Shown one piece after another: positions 46,040 to 54,491 of a stretch of DNA of 64,000 nt. Source of the DNA: Flavobacterium araucananum. GTDB lineage: Bacteria; Bacteroidota; Bacteroidia; Flavobacteriales; Flavobacteriaceae. The notes beneath the pieces were generated by a model, which saw only the letters and a program-made list of their open reading frames with translations, searched no databases and had not been told where the DNA came from. Each line of letters starts with the position of its first letter. Positions within the stretch are counted from its first letter, which is position 1. Location: the NCBI RefSeq assembly GCF_002222055.1, contig NZ_MUGS01000062.1, positions 1-64,000 of the forward strand. The letters run 5' to 3'. A program made the position numbers and the translations under genes.

Positions 46040-46076
46040 CAAAAAAGACCGTTAGTTATGATAACGGTCTTTTTGG
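46040..46076 (+). terminator. Terminator after the 103-residue acidic protein gene
   Basis: AAAAAGACCGTTA, a 7-base loop and TAACGGTCTTTTT make a perfect 13-bp stem with a T-run. It separates the two acidic protein genes, so each needs its own promoter, consistent with the two stress boxes. Confidence 0.9.
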
Positions 46077-46110
46077 TAAATGAAAACCAAAATAGTATAA
46101 ACAGCTGTTA

Positions 46111-46170
46111 ATTATACAATTACATTTTACAATTCTATAATACAAAATGCTGGTTTAGGGAGTAACTTTG
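46111..46170 (+). promoter_or_regulatory. Stress box and -7 element of the 164-residue acidic protein gene
   Basis: ATTATACAATTACATTTTA at 46111, AATTCT, then CTATAATACA at 46135-46144 (one A for G change and T for G change relative to the first copy). TAACTTTG at 46163-46170 is the -7 box. Spacings are identical to the copy at 45594: 52 bases from box start to -7 and 29 bases from -7 to ATG. Confidence 0.72.
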
Positions 46171-46199
46171 AATATACTAAACTATTAAACTACACTATC

Positions 46200-46694
46200 A
46201 TGAATACTACAGATCAAAAATACAGTCTGACTAAAGGAAATAAAGACCCTCGAAATCAAAACAATAACGATAAAAGCAAGCTAAACAGCGACCAATCGTA
46301 TAATATCGATGATAGCAAAGAAAGCGATACTGATAATCGTGAGATAGCAGAACGTGGTTATACCGTGAGAAATGGTTACGATCCACATAAGCCAAATCCG
46401 GATCAGCTTATAGATGATGAGGAAGATTTGAACGATGATTTTCATAATCAGAATGATCTAAAGCCTAATAACGATGATCTGTATGAAGAAGAATTGGACC
46501 TCAACGGCAAAAATGTAGACGATATAAACGACGAACTCGATAATCCGTCTGATGTGCTCGAAGATGATTTTAATGAAACCGAAGAAGACCTCGAAGATAT
46601 CGATGATCAGGAAGAAGATGATGAATATATCGAAGACGATGTTCAGGAAGAAGAAGATGTAAAATATCCCGATAATGATCCAAGAAAATTTTAA
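46200..46694 (+). CDS. Acidic disordered protein of unknown function
   Basis: This 164-residue protein is rich in Asp, Glu and Asn throughout, with a polar N-terminal part and many Asp-Asp/Glu-Glu clusters after residue 75. The one conserved-looking segment is IAERGYTVRNGYDPHKPNPDQL (about 50-71). No signal peptide, Cys or TM segment is present, so it is a cytoplasmic disordered protein. It has its own promoter, nearly the same as that of the 103-residue acidic gene. A role in stress protection is possible. I do not recognise a family. Confidence 0.7.
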   Translation: MNTTDQKYSLTKGNKDPRNQNNNDKSKLNSDQSYNIDDSKESDTDNREIAERGYTVRNGYDPHKPNPDQLIDDEEDLNDDFHNQNDLKPNNDDLYEEELDLNGKNVDDINDELDNPSDVLEDDFNETEEDLEDIDDQEEDDEYIEDDVQEEEDVKYPDNDPRKF

Positions 46695-47259
46695 AAAACA
46701 AGGCAAAGGTTTTGAGGAAAGGTTCAATCAAAGGTTCAAAGGTTCAGAGAGGCAAAGGAACAGAGTTTATAGACTTTGCCGGTTTGGTTCTTTGAACCTT
46801 TTTTCTTAATCCTATTTTACACAAAATTTTTATGCGCCCTTGCAAATTTTACCATATTAATCTCCTAAAACAGAATATCTCGCAGAGATTATATAGTGAC
46901 AGAAAAAAGATAAAATAATTGCTGATTTTTGAGTAACGCTTTTTGATTTTAGATCTTTGGAACCTAGAAAAATAGCTGCTATTAGTATTTAACAACACAC
47001 AATTAGAAATCTTTAATCTTTAATCGTTAATCTTCAATCTAAAATCTAAAATCTCCTAGCCTATCGACATTACCGCAGGCGTTAGATTTGTTTTATGCCG
47101 TAAATTATAATTATTTATCAAATTATCTGCATACCTACAACGACCTTTTTCGCTCTGAACCAAAAAAAGACGCACTGCTGTGCGCCTCTACAACAACCTT
47201 TGTCGCTTTGAACCTTTGAACCTTCGAACTTTTGAACCTTTAAAACTTTCCTCAAAACC
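46695..47259. repeat. Gap of simple repeats
   Basis: No gene is visible. Several repeats fill the gap: TTCAAAGG octamers at 46723-46765, facing TTTGAACC near 46790 (a likely terminator), AATCTTTAATCT/AATCTAAA heptads at 47006-47054, a short AGACGCAC-TGCT-GTGCGCC hairpin near 47169, and CCTTTGAA octamers at 47205-47245 next to the stop of the DUF5661 gene. Confidence 0.6.
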
Positions 47260-47907
47260 CTAATCTCCAATAATTTCCAAAACCGGAATATCGTCCATTT
47301 TTTCCAGGCGTTCTGCAAGTCCTGCTCTAGCTTCTTTGAGTTCTTCTTCGGCTTTGATAAGATCTTCTAATAAGGCTTCTTTTCCTGAAGACACTTTTTC
47401 TATTTTACGCATAATTTCGTAAATCTCACCTTCGGCCTCCATCACTTTCAATCTTTTGTAGTAGGTCAGGCTCTCGGTCATGTGCGCCAATGCGATCATA
47501 GCCGTTAGAAACGGATGATTATTGGTTACGTTTACATCCTTAATTTTCCCGTGTTCGAGTTCTACTTTCAAGGCAAAAGCAAATTCCTCCATATTAAAAG
47601 CTTCATATTTGCTCTTTGGATTCAGATAAGCCTTAATCGACTCAACGTTGTTCATGGTCGAAAGATCTACATCAGTCTCTTTTTTATCGTTTAAATCCTT
47701 AAAAACTACGTTTCCAATTGCTCTTGCTTCGGCAACGGTTGGATTATTCTTAGGATTTTCGAAATCACGAATCGACCAATCCCAATTTTCCGGATGTACA
47801 GGTTTTATATATTTTTTGCAAAAATCTGTTACATCATTCTTTAAGCTCACCATTTCATTCTCTCTCTTAATGTAGACATCCTGATAAGCACCGCTCTTAG
47901 TTCCCAT
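47260..47907 (-). CDS. DUF5661-family protein
   Basis: This 215-residue soluble protein starts at the ATG at 47907; an upstream start at 47943 adds an unlikely leader. It has the DUF5661 core around VELEHGKIKDVNVTNNHPFLTAMIALAHMTESLTYYKRL (about 125-160), with conserved His residues as in hemerythrin-like or ferritin-like stress proteins. A C-terminal coiled coil (165-205) follows. The function is unknown. It lies between an octamer repeat and the small DUF1328 gene within the stress island. Confidence 0.75.
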   Translation of the reverse strand: MGTKSGAYQDVYIKRENEMVSLKNDVTDFCKKYIKPVHPENWDWSIRDFENPKNNPTVAEARAIGNVVFKDLNDKKETDVDLSTMNNVESIKAYLNPKSKYEAFNMEEFAFALKVELEHGKIKDVNVTNNHPFLTAMIALAHMTESLTYYKRLKVMEAEGEIYEIMRKIEKVSSGKEALLEDLIKAEEELKEARAGLAERLEKMDDIPVLEIIGD

Positions 47908-47933
47908 AATTAAATTTTTTATTGTTAAAAATG

Positions 47934-47973
47934 CAAACGACACATTTACCGAAATATATGTGTCGTTTTTTTG
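47934..47973. terminator. Stem-loop between the DUF1328 and DUF5661 genes
   Basis: AAACGACACAT and ATGTGTCGTTT pair perfectly around a loop of about 11 bases, with a seven-T run on the + strand. It sits after the stop of the DUF1328 gene (-) and may end that transcript or reduce read-through. Confidence 0.7.
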
Positions 47974-47992
47974 ATTGTTATTTATTTGCTGA

Positions 47993-48154
47993 CTAAATAC
48001 TTTTTCTTCCGCTAATTAGAGATATAACGAATAAGACTAAAAATATGAAGAATAAAACTTTAGCAATACTTGCGGCTCCGGCGGCAATTCCTCCAAAACC
48101 AAATATTCCGGCTATGATAGCAAGAATAATAAAAATGACTGTATAACGTAACAT
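47993..48154 (-). CDS. Small membrane protein, DUF1328/YtjA family
   Basis: This 53-residue protein is encoded with an ATG at 48152-48154 and a TAG stop at 47993-47995. It has two hydrophobic helices (about 3-18 and 30-47) around a Gly/Ala-rich loop, FGFGGIAAGAASIAK, the hallmark of the YtjA family, and ends in SGRKSI. It is an inner-membrane protein of unknown function, often linked to envelope or osmotic stress. Its place among DUF892, DUF5661 and DUF4142 genes fits that. Confidence 0.88.
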   Translation of the reverse strand: MLRYTVIFIILAIIAGIFGFGGIAAGAASIAKVLFFIFLVLFVISLISGRKSI

Positions 48155-48264
48155 AAGCTTGTGTTTTTTAGTTGATAATGATTTTGTTTGTTACTCAAAT
48201 TTCATACTTTTTACAGAGATGTATTAACTCTAAAGATTGTAATATTAACACGATCAATCGTGAT

Positions 48265-49380
48265 TTATAATAAATTGATCTGATAGTTTTGAATCAATTC
48301 CGAAAAGGCAATTTCGCTATGCGAAAAATGCTCTTTATTACTCCTGCATTTTTTGGCTCTCTCAAAATACTGCTCAATCGAACCATCTTCGTAAGTCGAA
48401 ACCAACAAAGGGTGAACATAATAATTCCTGCATACATTTCTCGTATTTCCCAAAGCTTGAGCCGTGGTATCAAAAGCAGACAAAATGTTCTTTTTAATGT
48501 CTTTTTCGTCTGTTGAAGTTCCAATTTCCATCAAAGTTTCAAAAAATATAATCGATGCTGCCCAGGTTCTAAAATCTTTGGCGCTAAAATATTCGCCAGA
48601 AATCTCATGCAAATATTCATTGACCATGTGGCTGTCGAGAACCTTTCGTTCGCCATTTTTATCATAATATTTAAAAACCTCCCAACCCGGAATTTCCTCA
48701 CATCGACTTACCAATTTTACCAATTTTTTGTTTCGGGTCGTAATCGTATGCAGCACCCCTTTTTTGCCTACAAATTCAAATCTCAGCGCATTTTTATTGA
48801 TATTGATATGGCGTTTTCTTAAAGTCGAAAGTCCATAGGATTTATTATCCTTGGCATATTTTTCATTTCCAATCCTAATATGCGTTTCCTCCATTAGTCT
48901 AATCACAAGGGCGACCACTTTTTCTTTCGACCATTCTTTTTTTTCCAGATCCTCGTCGACTTGTTTTCTTATCAACGGCAATTTGGTTCCAAACTCGGCT
49001 ATTTTGTAAAATTTGGTCTGATTGCGAATCAAATTCCAACGTGGGTGATATCTATATTGTTTTCTATTTTTATCGTCTAACCCAACCGCTTGTAAATGCC
49101 CGTTTGGCAAATCTGAAATCTGAACATTTACCCAAGCGGGCGGAAGAACCAGACTGCTAAAACGTTTCAACTCGCTTTTTTGCTTAATACAACGTCCGTT
49201 CTTTTTATAAATAAAACCGTCTTCGCCTTTGCATCGCTCAATAGGCAGCTTTTGATTGTTGATGTAAACTAAATCTAATTTTTCGATCACCAAATGAGGT
49301 GTTTTGATCAATTGATTCATTAGTTTTTCGGTTTTTGCTGCTGCATTCATCATCGTTGAGTTTATTATTTTGTCACACAT
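48265..49380 (-). CDS. DNA topoisomerase IB
   Basis: This 371-residue enzyme matches the poxvirus-like type IB topoisomerases. The catalytic set is visible: R169 (in THIRIGNE), K206 or K207 (in FVGKKGVLH), R271 (in FRTWAAS) and the nucleophile Tyr in CRNYYVHP (Y320 or Y321; Y321 by position before VHP). It relaxes positive and negative supercoils through a 3'-phosphotyrosyl bond. The start at 49380 is used, though the ATG pair at residues 10-11 is also possible. Such enzymes are optional in Bacteroidota and usually lie with stress genes, as here. Confidence 0.92.
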   Translation of the reverse strand: MCDKIINSTMMNAAAKTEKLMNQLIKTPHLVIEKLDLVYINNQKLPIERCKGEDGFIYKKNGRCIKQKSELKRFSSLVLPPAWVNVQISDLPNGHLQAVGLDDKNRKQYRYHPRWNLIRNQTKFYKIAEFGTKLPLIRKQVDEDLEKKEWSKEKVVALVIRLMEETHIRIGNEKYAKDNKSYGLSTLRKRHININKNALRFEFVGKKGVLHTITTRNKKLVKLVSRCEEIPGWEVFKYYDKNGERKVLDSHMVNEYLHEISGEYFSAKDFRTWAASIIFFETLMEIGTSTDEKDIKKNILSAFDTTAQALGNTRNVCRNYYVHPLLVSTYEDGSIEQYFERAKKCRSNKEHFSHSEIAFSELIQNYQINLL

Positions 49381-49454
49381 TAAGATTAAAAAAGATTATT
49401 TCCGATATTCTATTATTCTCTACAACATGTGGCATATATGGTTTTAAAACGCTA

Positions 49455-49694
49455 TTAATTATTGCGCAGCGATTGAATAAGATTTTTTTTGCTCATATAC
49501 GACCGTCCTGCAATACCTACCTTTCTTGCCTGTTGATACAATTCGGCTTTCGTCCACTCATCATAAGGTTTTGCTCTTCCGCCCTTTTCGGCAGCATCTG
49601 GTGTATTGGCAATTCGTGCCGCTTTTTCTTTGCTGTAACCTATTTCTAAAAGTGCCTGGTATTGTTTTTCGTTTTTAATTCTTGCATCTGGCAT
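49455..49694 (-). CDS. Small Rho-N/SAP-like protein
   Basis: This 79-residue basic protein has KQYQALLEIGYSKEKAARIANTP (about 10-33), then a helix-extended-helix segment TKAELYQQARKVGIAGRSYMSKKNLIQSLR (about 48-77). The latter is the Rho termination factor N-terminal or SAP-like fold for nucleic-acid binding, as in DUF7218. It lies 74 bases upstream of the topoisomerase gene on the same strand and may be co-transcribed. A DNA-binding or chromatin role is likely, but the family assignment is from motif only. Confidence 0.75.
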   Translation of the reverse strand: MPDARIKNEKQYQALLEIGYSKEKAARIANTPDAAEKGGRAKPYDEWTKAELYQQARKVGIAGRSYMSKKNLIQSLRNN

Positions 49695-50171
49695 GGCTAA
49701 AAAATTTTGAAGTTAATATTAGAAATCCATTACATCAAAATTCCTCAAAAAGCAGGAATTCTCTGTTATATAATTTTATGATATATTTTCATAATTAACT
49801 CTATTTTAGCAGGTTTATAAATATTAGAACCATTAAATTTTTTTGGAGCTATTCCTGCTGTCCTTCCAAATCTTTTGTGTCCGCTGCCGCTCACACAAAA
49901 GGATTTTCCCTCCCATCAGGGCTAGGCATTTGGTTTTATAAGAAACATTGATAAAAATTGATTTACACAAATTATTTTTATTAATATTATTTTTCTTACT
50001 ATATAGCTATTGTTTTTTGGTTACATTTACGGTTCTTAAACTACAACATTAAGAACGAAATAAGATTTGCCCTTGTATTATGTGTGCGGTATCGGAAACG
50101 ACCGCAAGCGCTGTTGTAGGCGTTAGAAACACTAATTTACGAGGGTTTTTTACATCTAAAACTACAACATT
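49695..50171. other. Gap with a flavobacterial hairpin repeat
   Basis: No gene is present. A repeat element at 49848-49930 starts GGAGCTATTCCTGCTGTCC and contains the inverted pair AATCTTTTGTGT (49869-49880) and ACACAAAAGGATT (49892-49904). It resembles the GAGCTATTCC...GGGCTAGG repeat common in flavobacterial genomes. Further on, AAACTACAACATTA occurs twice (about 50038 and 50159) in front of the 77-residue protein gene. Confidence 0.55.
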
Positions 50172-50405
50172 ATGAGTAAAAGCACCCTTTCGAAAGAAGC
50201 TGAAATCAGGCTACTTAATTTTTTTAATACCACAATTGATCCAAAAGGAATGGCAAAAGCACTAAGGCAAGTAAATTTTGTACTCGCTTTAGGTCTCGTG
50301 AGAGAACACCAAACCCTTCATCAGGAAATAACCAGATTAGAAAGTAGTTCTTATTGGCTCAACAAACTAGCCGAAATCTTAAATCCTTATCTCGATGCAG
50401 AGTAA
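50172..50405 (+). CDS. Small protein of unknown function
   Basis: This 77-residue soluble protein is all helical in pattern (LSKEAEIRLLNFFNTTIDPKGMAKALRQVNFVLALGL, then a coiled-coil-like REHQTLHQEITRLESSSYWLNKL). It lacks Cys, signal peptide or TM segment. The start is at an ATG preceded by an AAACTACAACATT sequence duplicated upstream. I do not recognise the family. It immediately precedes the hairpin-module array. Its compact, well-ordered composition supports a real gene. Confidence 0.6.
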   Translation: MSKSTLSKEAEIRLLNFFNTTIDPKGMAKALRQVNFVLALGLVREHQTLHQEITRLESSSYWLNKLAEILNPYLDAE

Positions 50406-50454
50406 ATTTCTATCCTTTTAATACCAAAAAACCTAGACCTAAAAAGTCGAGGTT

Positions 50455-51985
50455 TTTTTATTGTATTGAACGTTCCTTTACCGATAAGCTTTTGCCCTTT
50501 CAGGGCTCAAACAAAAATTATCCTTTATTCATGGCGCTACGCACCATGCTATTGCCAAGGCTCTTTCAGAGCAGCTTTCGAACAGAACAGTTAGAATCTC
50601 GTGAGCACAAAGATTAAAAACGGTCTAAAAATCTAACTCCTATTATATATCGTCATAATTGTTCGAAATATTCAAAAAATGGGCTGAAAGTCCAAAACCA
50701 CTAGCGTAGTGCAACGCACTACGAAATAAATTAAACGCGATTTTTGCCCTTTCGTTCATGGCGCTACGCACCATGCTCTTGCTAGAGCTCTTTCAGAGCA
50801 GTTTTCGAATAGTTAGAATTTCGTGAGCATAAAGATTGAAAACAGTCTAAAAATGTAACTCCTATTATATATCGTCATAATTGTTCGAAATATTTAAAAA
50901 TGGGCTGAAAGCCCAAGACCACTAGCGTAGTGCAACGCACTACGAAATAAATTAAGCGCAATTATTGCCCTGAAAGGGCTATAGCAAGAGCATGGTGCAA
51001 AGCACTATAAAAACAAATTACCCGAGTTTTTTGCCCTGAAAGGGCTTTAGCAAGAGCATGGTGCAAAGCACTATAAAACAAATTACGTGGGATTTTGCCC
51101 TGAAAGGGCTCCAGCAAATCTATTCGAATTGTTGTCTTTCTAAACAATTACAATATTGAACGGTTCCTTTACAGATAGGCTTTCGCCCTTTCAGGGCTTA
51201 AAACAAAAATTGCCCTTTCGTTCATGGCGCTATGCACCATGCTCTTGCCAAGGCTCTTTCAGAGCAGTTTTCGAATAGTTAGAATTTCGTGAGCATAAAG
51301 ATTGAAAACAGTCTAAAATCTAACTCCTATTATATATCGTCATAATTGTTCGAAATATTTAAAAAAGGGCTGAAAGCCCAAAAGCACAAGCGTAGTGCAA
51401 CGCATTCCGAACCAAATTAAGCCCGATTTTTGCCCTGAAAGGGCTTTAGCAAGAGCATGGTGCAAAGCACTATGAAATAAATTACGTCGGATTTTTGCCC
51501 TTTCGTTCATGGCGCTACGCACCATGCTTTTGCCAAGGCTCTTTCAGAGCAGTTTTCGAATAGTTAGAATTTCGTGAGCATAAAGATTGAAAACAATCTA
51601 AAAATGTAACTCCTATTTATATATCGTCATAATTGTTCGAAATATTTAAAAATAGGCTGAAATCCCAAAACCACTAGCGTAGTGCAACGCACTACGAAAT
51701 AAATTAAGCGCAATTATTGCCCTTTCGTTCATGGCGCTACGCACCATGCTTTTGCCAAGGCTCTTTCAGAGCAGTTTTCGAATAGTTAGAATTTCGTGAG
51801 CATAAAGATTGAAAACAGTCTAAAATCTAACTCCTATTATATATCGTCATAATTGTTCGAAACATTTAAAATGGGCTGAAAGTCCAAAACCACTAGCGTA
51901 GTGCAACGCACTACAAACCTAAATTAAGCCCGATTTTTGCCCTGAAAGGGCTCAAGCAAATAGTAATTTTAAAAACTATAGTCAT
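50455..51985. repeat. Array of about 15 double-hairpin repeat modules
   Basis: A non-coding tract of about 1.5 kb is built from one module of about 55 bases in both orientations. Each module has a first hairpin with a GAA loop (GGGCTGAAAGCCC or GCCCTGAAAGGGC), a short linker (AAACCACTAGC or TTTAGCAAGAGC), a second hairpin (GTAGTGC-AAC-GCACTAC or a variant) and GAAATAAATTA. One orientation is at 50681, 50902, 51367, 51653 and 51873, with further variants at 50967, 51031 and 51429. The reversed form (CATGGCGCTACGCACCATG) is at 50530, 50757, 51223, 51508 and 51730. A spacer with TCGTCATAATTGTTCGAA recurs five times, at spacings of about 222, 465, 287 and 220. Confidence 0.9.
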
Positions 51986-52076
51986 TACGGAAAACCATAT
52001 TTCGCTTATTTTTTTAGACAAGCATAAAAATCAACTATCAGTTAGAAATATTCGTTTATATAACCGCAATATCCAA

Positions 52077-52136
52077 ATCATATAAAATTATTCAAAAATA
52101 CTGTAAGACAATCATCTCACAATCTGAATAATTTTA
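52077..52136 (+). promoter_or_regulatory. Stress box and -7 element of the DUF4142 gene
   Basis: CTGTAAGACA at 52101-52110 is identical to that of the 45594 box and lies 28 bases before a TAATTTTA -7 box (52129-52136). Aligned at that spacing, about 24 of the 34 positions agree with the 45594 copy. From -7 to ATG is 27 bases, against 29 in the other two. This is a weaker third member of the same promoter family. Confidence 0.55.
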
Positions 52137-52163
52137 CACTATAACATTTAAACTATTAAAATC

Positions 52164-52754
52164 ATGAAAAAAATACTCTTAACCGGAAAAGCAATTTTAG
52201 GAGCGGGATTACTAATCATAGCCCTTAATTCTTGTAAAAATGAAACAAAACAAGAAGATCCAAAAGAAGTTGCCGAAGATACAAACGAAGCTAAATTTGA
52301 CTCTGTTGCAGATAAAAAAGATGATTCTGAATTTTTGGTAGATATCGCAGAAGTGAATCTTGCTGAAATCGAAATCGGAAAATTGGCTCAAACTAAAAGT
52401 ACCAATCCTGAGGTTAAGAAATTTGGAAAAATGCTCGTTGATGAGCATACCAAATCGGCTTCTGAAGTAAGCGCTTTGGCTAAAGCAAAAAACTTCACTT
52501 TACCTACTTCGATTACCGAAGACGGAAAAGAGGAATACAACAAACTAAATGAAAAATCTGGTCTTGACTTCGATAAAAAATTCGCTGACCTGATGATCGA
52601 CGGACATCAAAAAGCAATTGATAAATTGCAAAAAGCAACTGAGGATGCAAAAGATCAAGATGTAAAACTTTGGGCATCGAATAATATTGCACCGCTTACA
52701 GCTCATTTAGAGCATGCTAAATTGCTAAAACAAGACTTAGACAAAAAGAAATAA
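52164..52754 (+). CDS. DUF4142-family lipoprotein
   Basis: This 196-residue protein has a lipoprotein signal (lipobox LNSC, Cys 24) and a four-helix DUF4142 body with the repeated EINLAEIEIGKLAQTKS / VKKFGKMLVDEHTKSA / LMIDGHQKAIDKLQ pattern. Family members are periplasmic or outer-membrane attached, of unknown function and stress-linked. It carries the same box as the two acidic genes and is followed by a strong terminator. Confidence 0.9.
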   Translation: MKKILLTGKAILGAGLLIIALNSCKNETKQEDPKEVAEDTNEAKFDSVADKKDDSEFLVDIAEVNLAEIEIGKLAQTKSTNPEVKKFGKMLVDEHTKSASEVSALAKAKNFTLPTSITEDGKEEYNKLNEKSGLDFDKKFADLMIDGHQKAIDKLQKATEDAKDQDVKLWASNNIAPLTAHLEHAKLLKQDLDKKK

Positions 52755-52783
52755 ATTTAACTGGTTATTATTTATTTTCAAAA

Positions 52784-52824
52784 ACCCCTTCAAGAGTTGA
52801 ATTGCTTGAAGGGGTTGTTTTTTT
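52784..52824 (+). terminator. Terminator after the DUF4142 gene
   Basis: AACCCCTTCAAG, a 10-base loop, CTTGAAGGGGTT and then a run of eight T form a strong Rho-independent terminator 30 bases after the stop. Confidence 0.92.
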
Positions 52825-52851
52825 TAAGCCTCTGAGTTTTTTTCTAAATTC

Positions 52852-53010
52852 TAAAAAGGGACAAGGGTTTTTTCTAAAAAGGTACAAAAGAGTAAAGGTT
52901 CAGAGGATCAAAGGTTTTCTGTAGAAGCGCACAGTTTGGAAACCTTTTTTAGGTTTGAACATGACGCATCCTATCTTGTCCCTTTACTCCTTTGTTCCTC
53001 TGAACCTTTT
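52852..53010. repeat. Long octamer inverted repeat between convergent genes
   Basis: AAAGGTTCAGAGGATCAAAGG (52894-52914) faces its reverse complement at 52989-53009 with one mismatch over 21 bases. Outside it, AAAGGGACAAG and CTTGTCCCTTT near 52855 and 52976 also pair. The CCTTTGNA octamer is the family seen at four other places. No gene is present; it can end transcripts of the amidohydrolase gene and of the upstream gene. Confidence 0.75.
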
Positions 53011-53013
53011 CAA

Positions 53014-54375
53014 CTATGAACCTATAACCCCACCAATCTTTCTTCCTTTATAAAAAACTCCTTCTCTTTTAGGCAAACGTGCTACGGCTTCGGCGGAGCA
53101 ACTAGCGTTTACCAAAATAAAATTAGCTTCATTATCTACAGCAGGCCATACTCGGGTTCCTGAATCGTTAAGTGGCAAAATCTCATCTTTTGTAGCAATA
53201 TGAAGGGCACGGCTTAAATTAAACTCATCTGTCCAGCCATAAAGTTGGGCACATAGTTTTGCTTTTTCAAGCATATCACAAGTCCCAAAAGGCTGCCAGT
53301 GATCGACAATACTATCGGTTCCGGTCATTAGTTTTACACCGTATTTTTTCAGGGTGGGGATTGGCATTATCGTTTTCCCAATCGGGATTGTCGAGACCAC
53401 TCCTATTCCGAGATTTCCCATTTGTTCGGCTATTTTTTCCAGATCTTTTGGGTCCATTCTCGCAAGGGCAAAACCGTGACTTATATAGGTTTTTCCTTGT
53501 AGTTCCTTATTTTCTTCGGTCTTTTTTATGATATATTCAATAGCAGCTTTGCCGGATGGTGGCGATTCGTGTAAATGTATGTCGATCCCTTTATTGGTAT
53601 CCAGCGCTATCTGAAACATGGCGTCAAGGGATTTCTCCATATTGCCATCGACATTGGTTGGATCAAGTCCGCCTATAAAATCAATTCCCATCGCAGCGGC
53701 TTCTCTTAATAAAGGTTCTGATTGTGAATATAAAATTCCGTGTTGCGGAAAAGCAACAATTTCCCACCCAAAACTATCTTTATTTTTATCTAATGCCGCC
53801 AGTAAATGTTCTAAACTTTTTAATCCGCTTACAGGATCAATATTACATTGGCAACGGGCAAAATAGCTGCCCTGACTTTGCATGAGTTTTATTGCTTCTT
53901 GAGCTTTATGCTGAGAATCCGGTAATAATTGCGGAATAAGTTTTTGCTCCAGCGTAATCATATCTTTTACGGTATATCCTTTTCTTGGTGCTGCATTCCA
54001 GGTACCGCTGCCATAATAGGTTTTATCAATATGAATGTGCATATCCCGCAATCCCGGAAGCATTAAAAGTCCTTTGGCATCAACTGTTTTTAATTTCAAA
54101 ACCGGCTTTCCTGTCGTGATACTTTTTATTTTTCCATTGGCAATATGTATCGTATACAAAGCCGTTTTGGTAGCAACGACTTCATTTTTATCATTGTATT
54201 CAAAACCATCTTCCAGCCTTACATTGGTCAAAAGATACTCGTTTAAAACTGTTTTATTATCCTCAGGCAATACTTGCGCAATTGCATTGCCTCCAATTCC
54301 CGAAAACAGTGCAGCTCCTGTTGCTGCAGCTCCTAAGCCTAAGAATTTTTTTCGGCTTATTTTATGCTCTTCCAT
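53014..54375 (-). CDS. Exported amidohydrolase (cytosine-deaminase-like)
   Basis: This 453-residue protein has a twin-arginine-like but incomplete N-terminus (SRKKFLGLGAAATG, one Arg then Lys) and a signal region ending near AIAQ (residue 34). The metal-dependent hydrolase fold follows, with H113-I-H115, HLHESPPSG, ISHGFALARMDP and the catalytic D in TGTDSIVDHW. It belongs to the amidohydrolase superfamily near cytosine deaminases and related ring-opening hydrolases. The substrate is not determined. It lies 116 bases downstream of an AraC regulator gene on the same strand, which may control it. Confidence 0.85.
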   Translation of the reverse strand: MEEHKISRKKFLGLGAAATGAALFSGIGGNAIAQVLPEDNKTVLNEYLLTNVRLEDGFEYNDKNEVVATKTALYTIHIANGKIKSITTGKPVLKLKTVDAKGLLMLPGLRDMHIHIDKTYYGSGTWNAAPRKGYTVKDMITLEQKLIPQLLPDSQHKAQEAIKLMQSQGSYFARCQCNIDPVSGLKSLEHLLAALDKNKDSFGWEIVAFPQHGILYSQSEPLLREAAAMGIDFIGGLDPTNVDGNMEKSLDAMFQIALDTNKGIDIHLHESPPSGKAAIEYIIKKTEENKELQGKTYISHGFALARMDPKDLEKIAEQMGNLGIGVVSTIPIGKTIMPIPTLKKYGVKLMTGTDSIVDHWQPFGTCDMLEKAKLCAQLYGWTDEFNLSRALHIATKDEILPLNDSGTRVWPAVDNEANFILVNASCSAEAVARLPKREGVFYKGRKIGGVIGS

Positions 54376-54491
54376 AAATTATATTTTACCTTTTATGCAT
54401 TTGTTATCTCTTTTTGCAATAACACTTTGCTAAAAAATAGCATTTATTGCTTTGCAAAAATCGTGAGAAACTAAAAACGATAACGGTAATA

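Noticed and set aside
50962..51525. Short minus-strand open frames coding for YSALHHALAKALSGQ-like peptides
   Set aside because: The peptides are translations of the hairpin modules, differ from copy to copy only by repeat variation, and have no start or promoter context.
50455..51985. CRISPR array
   Set aside because: Repeat modules are palindromic, occur in both orientations, vary in sequence and have repeated rather than unique spacers. No cas gene is in the window.
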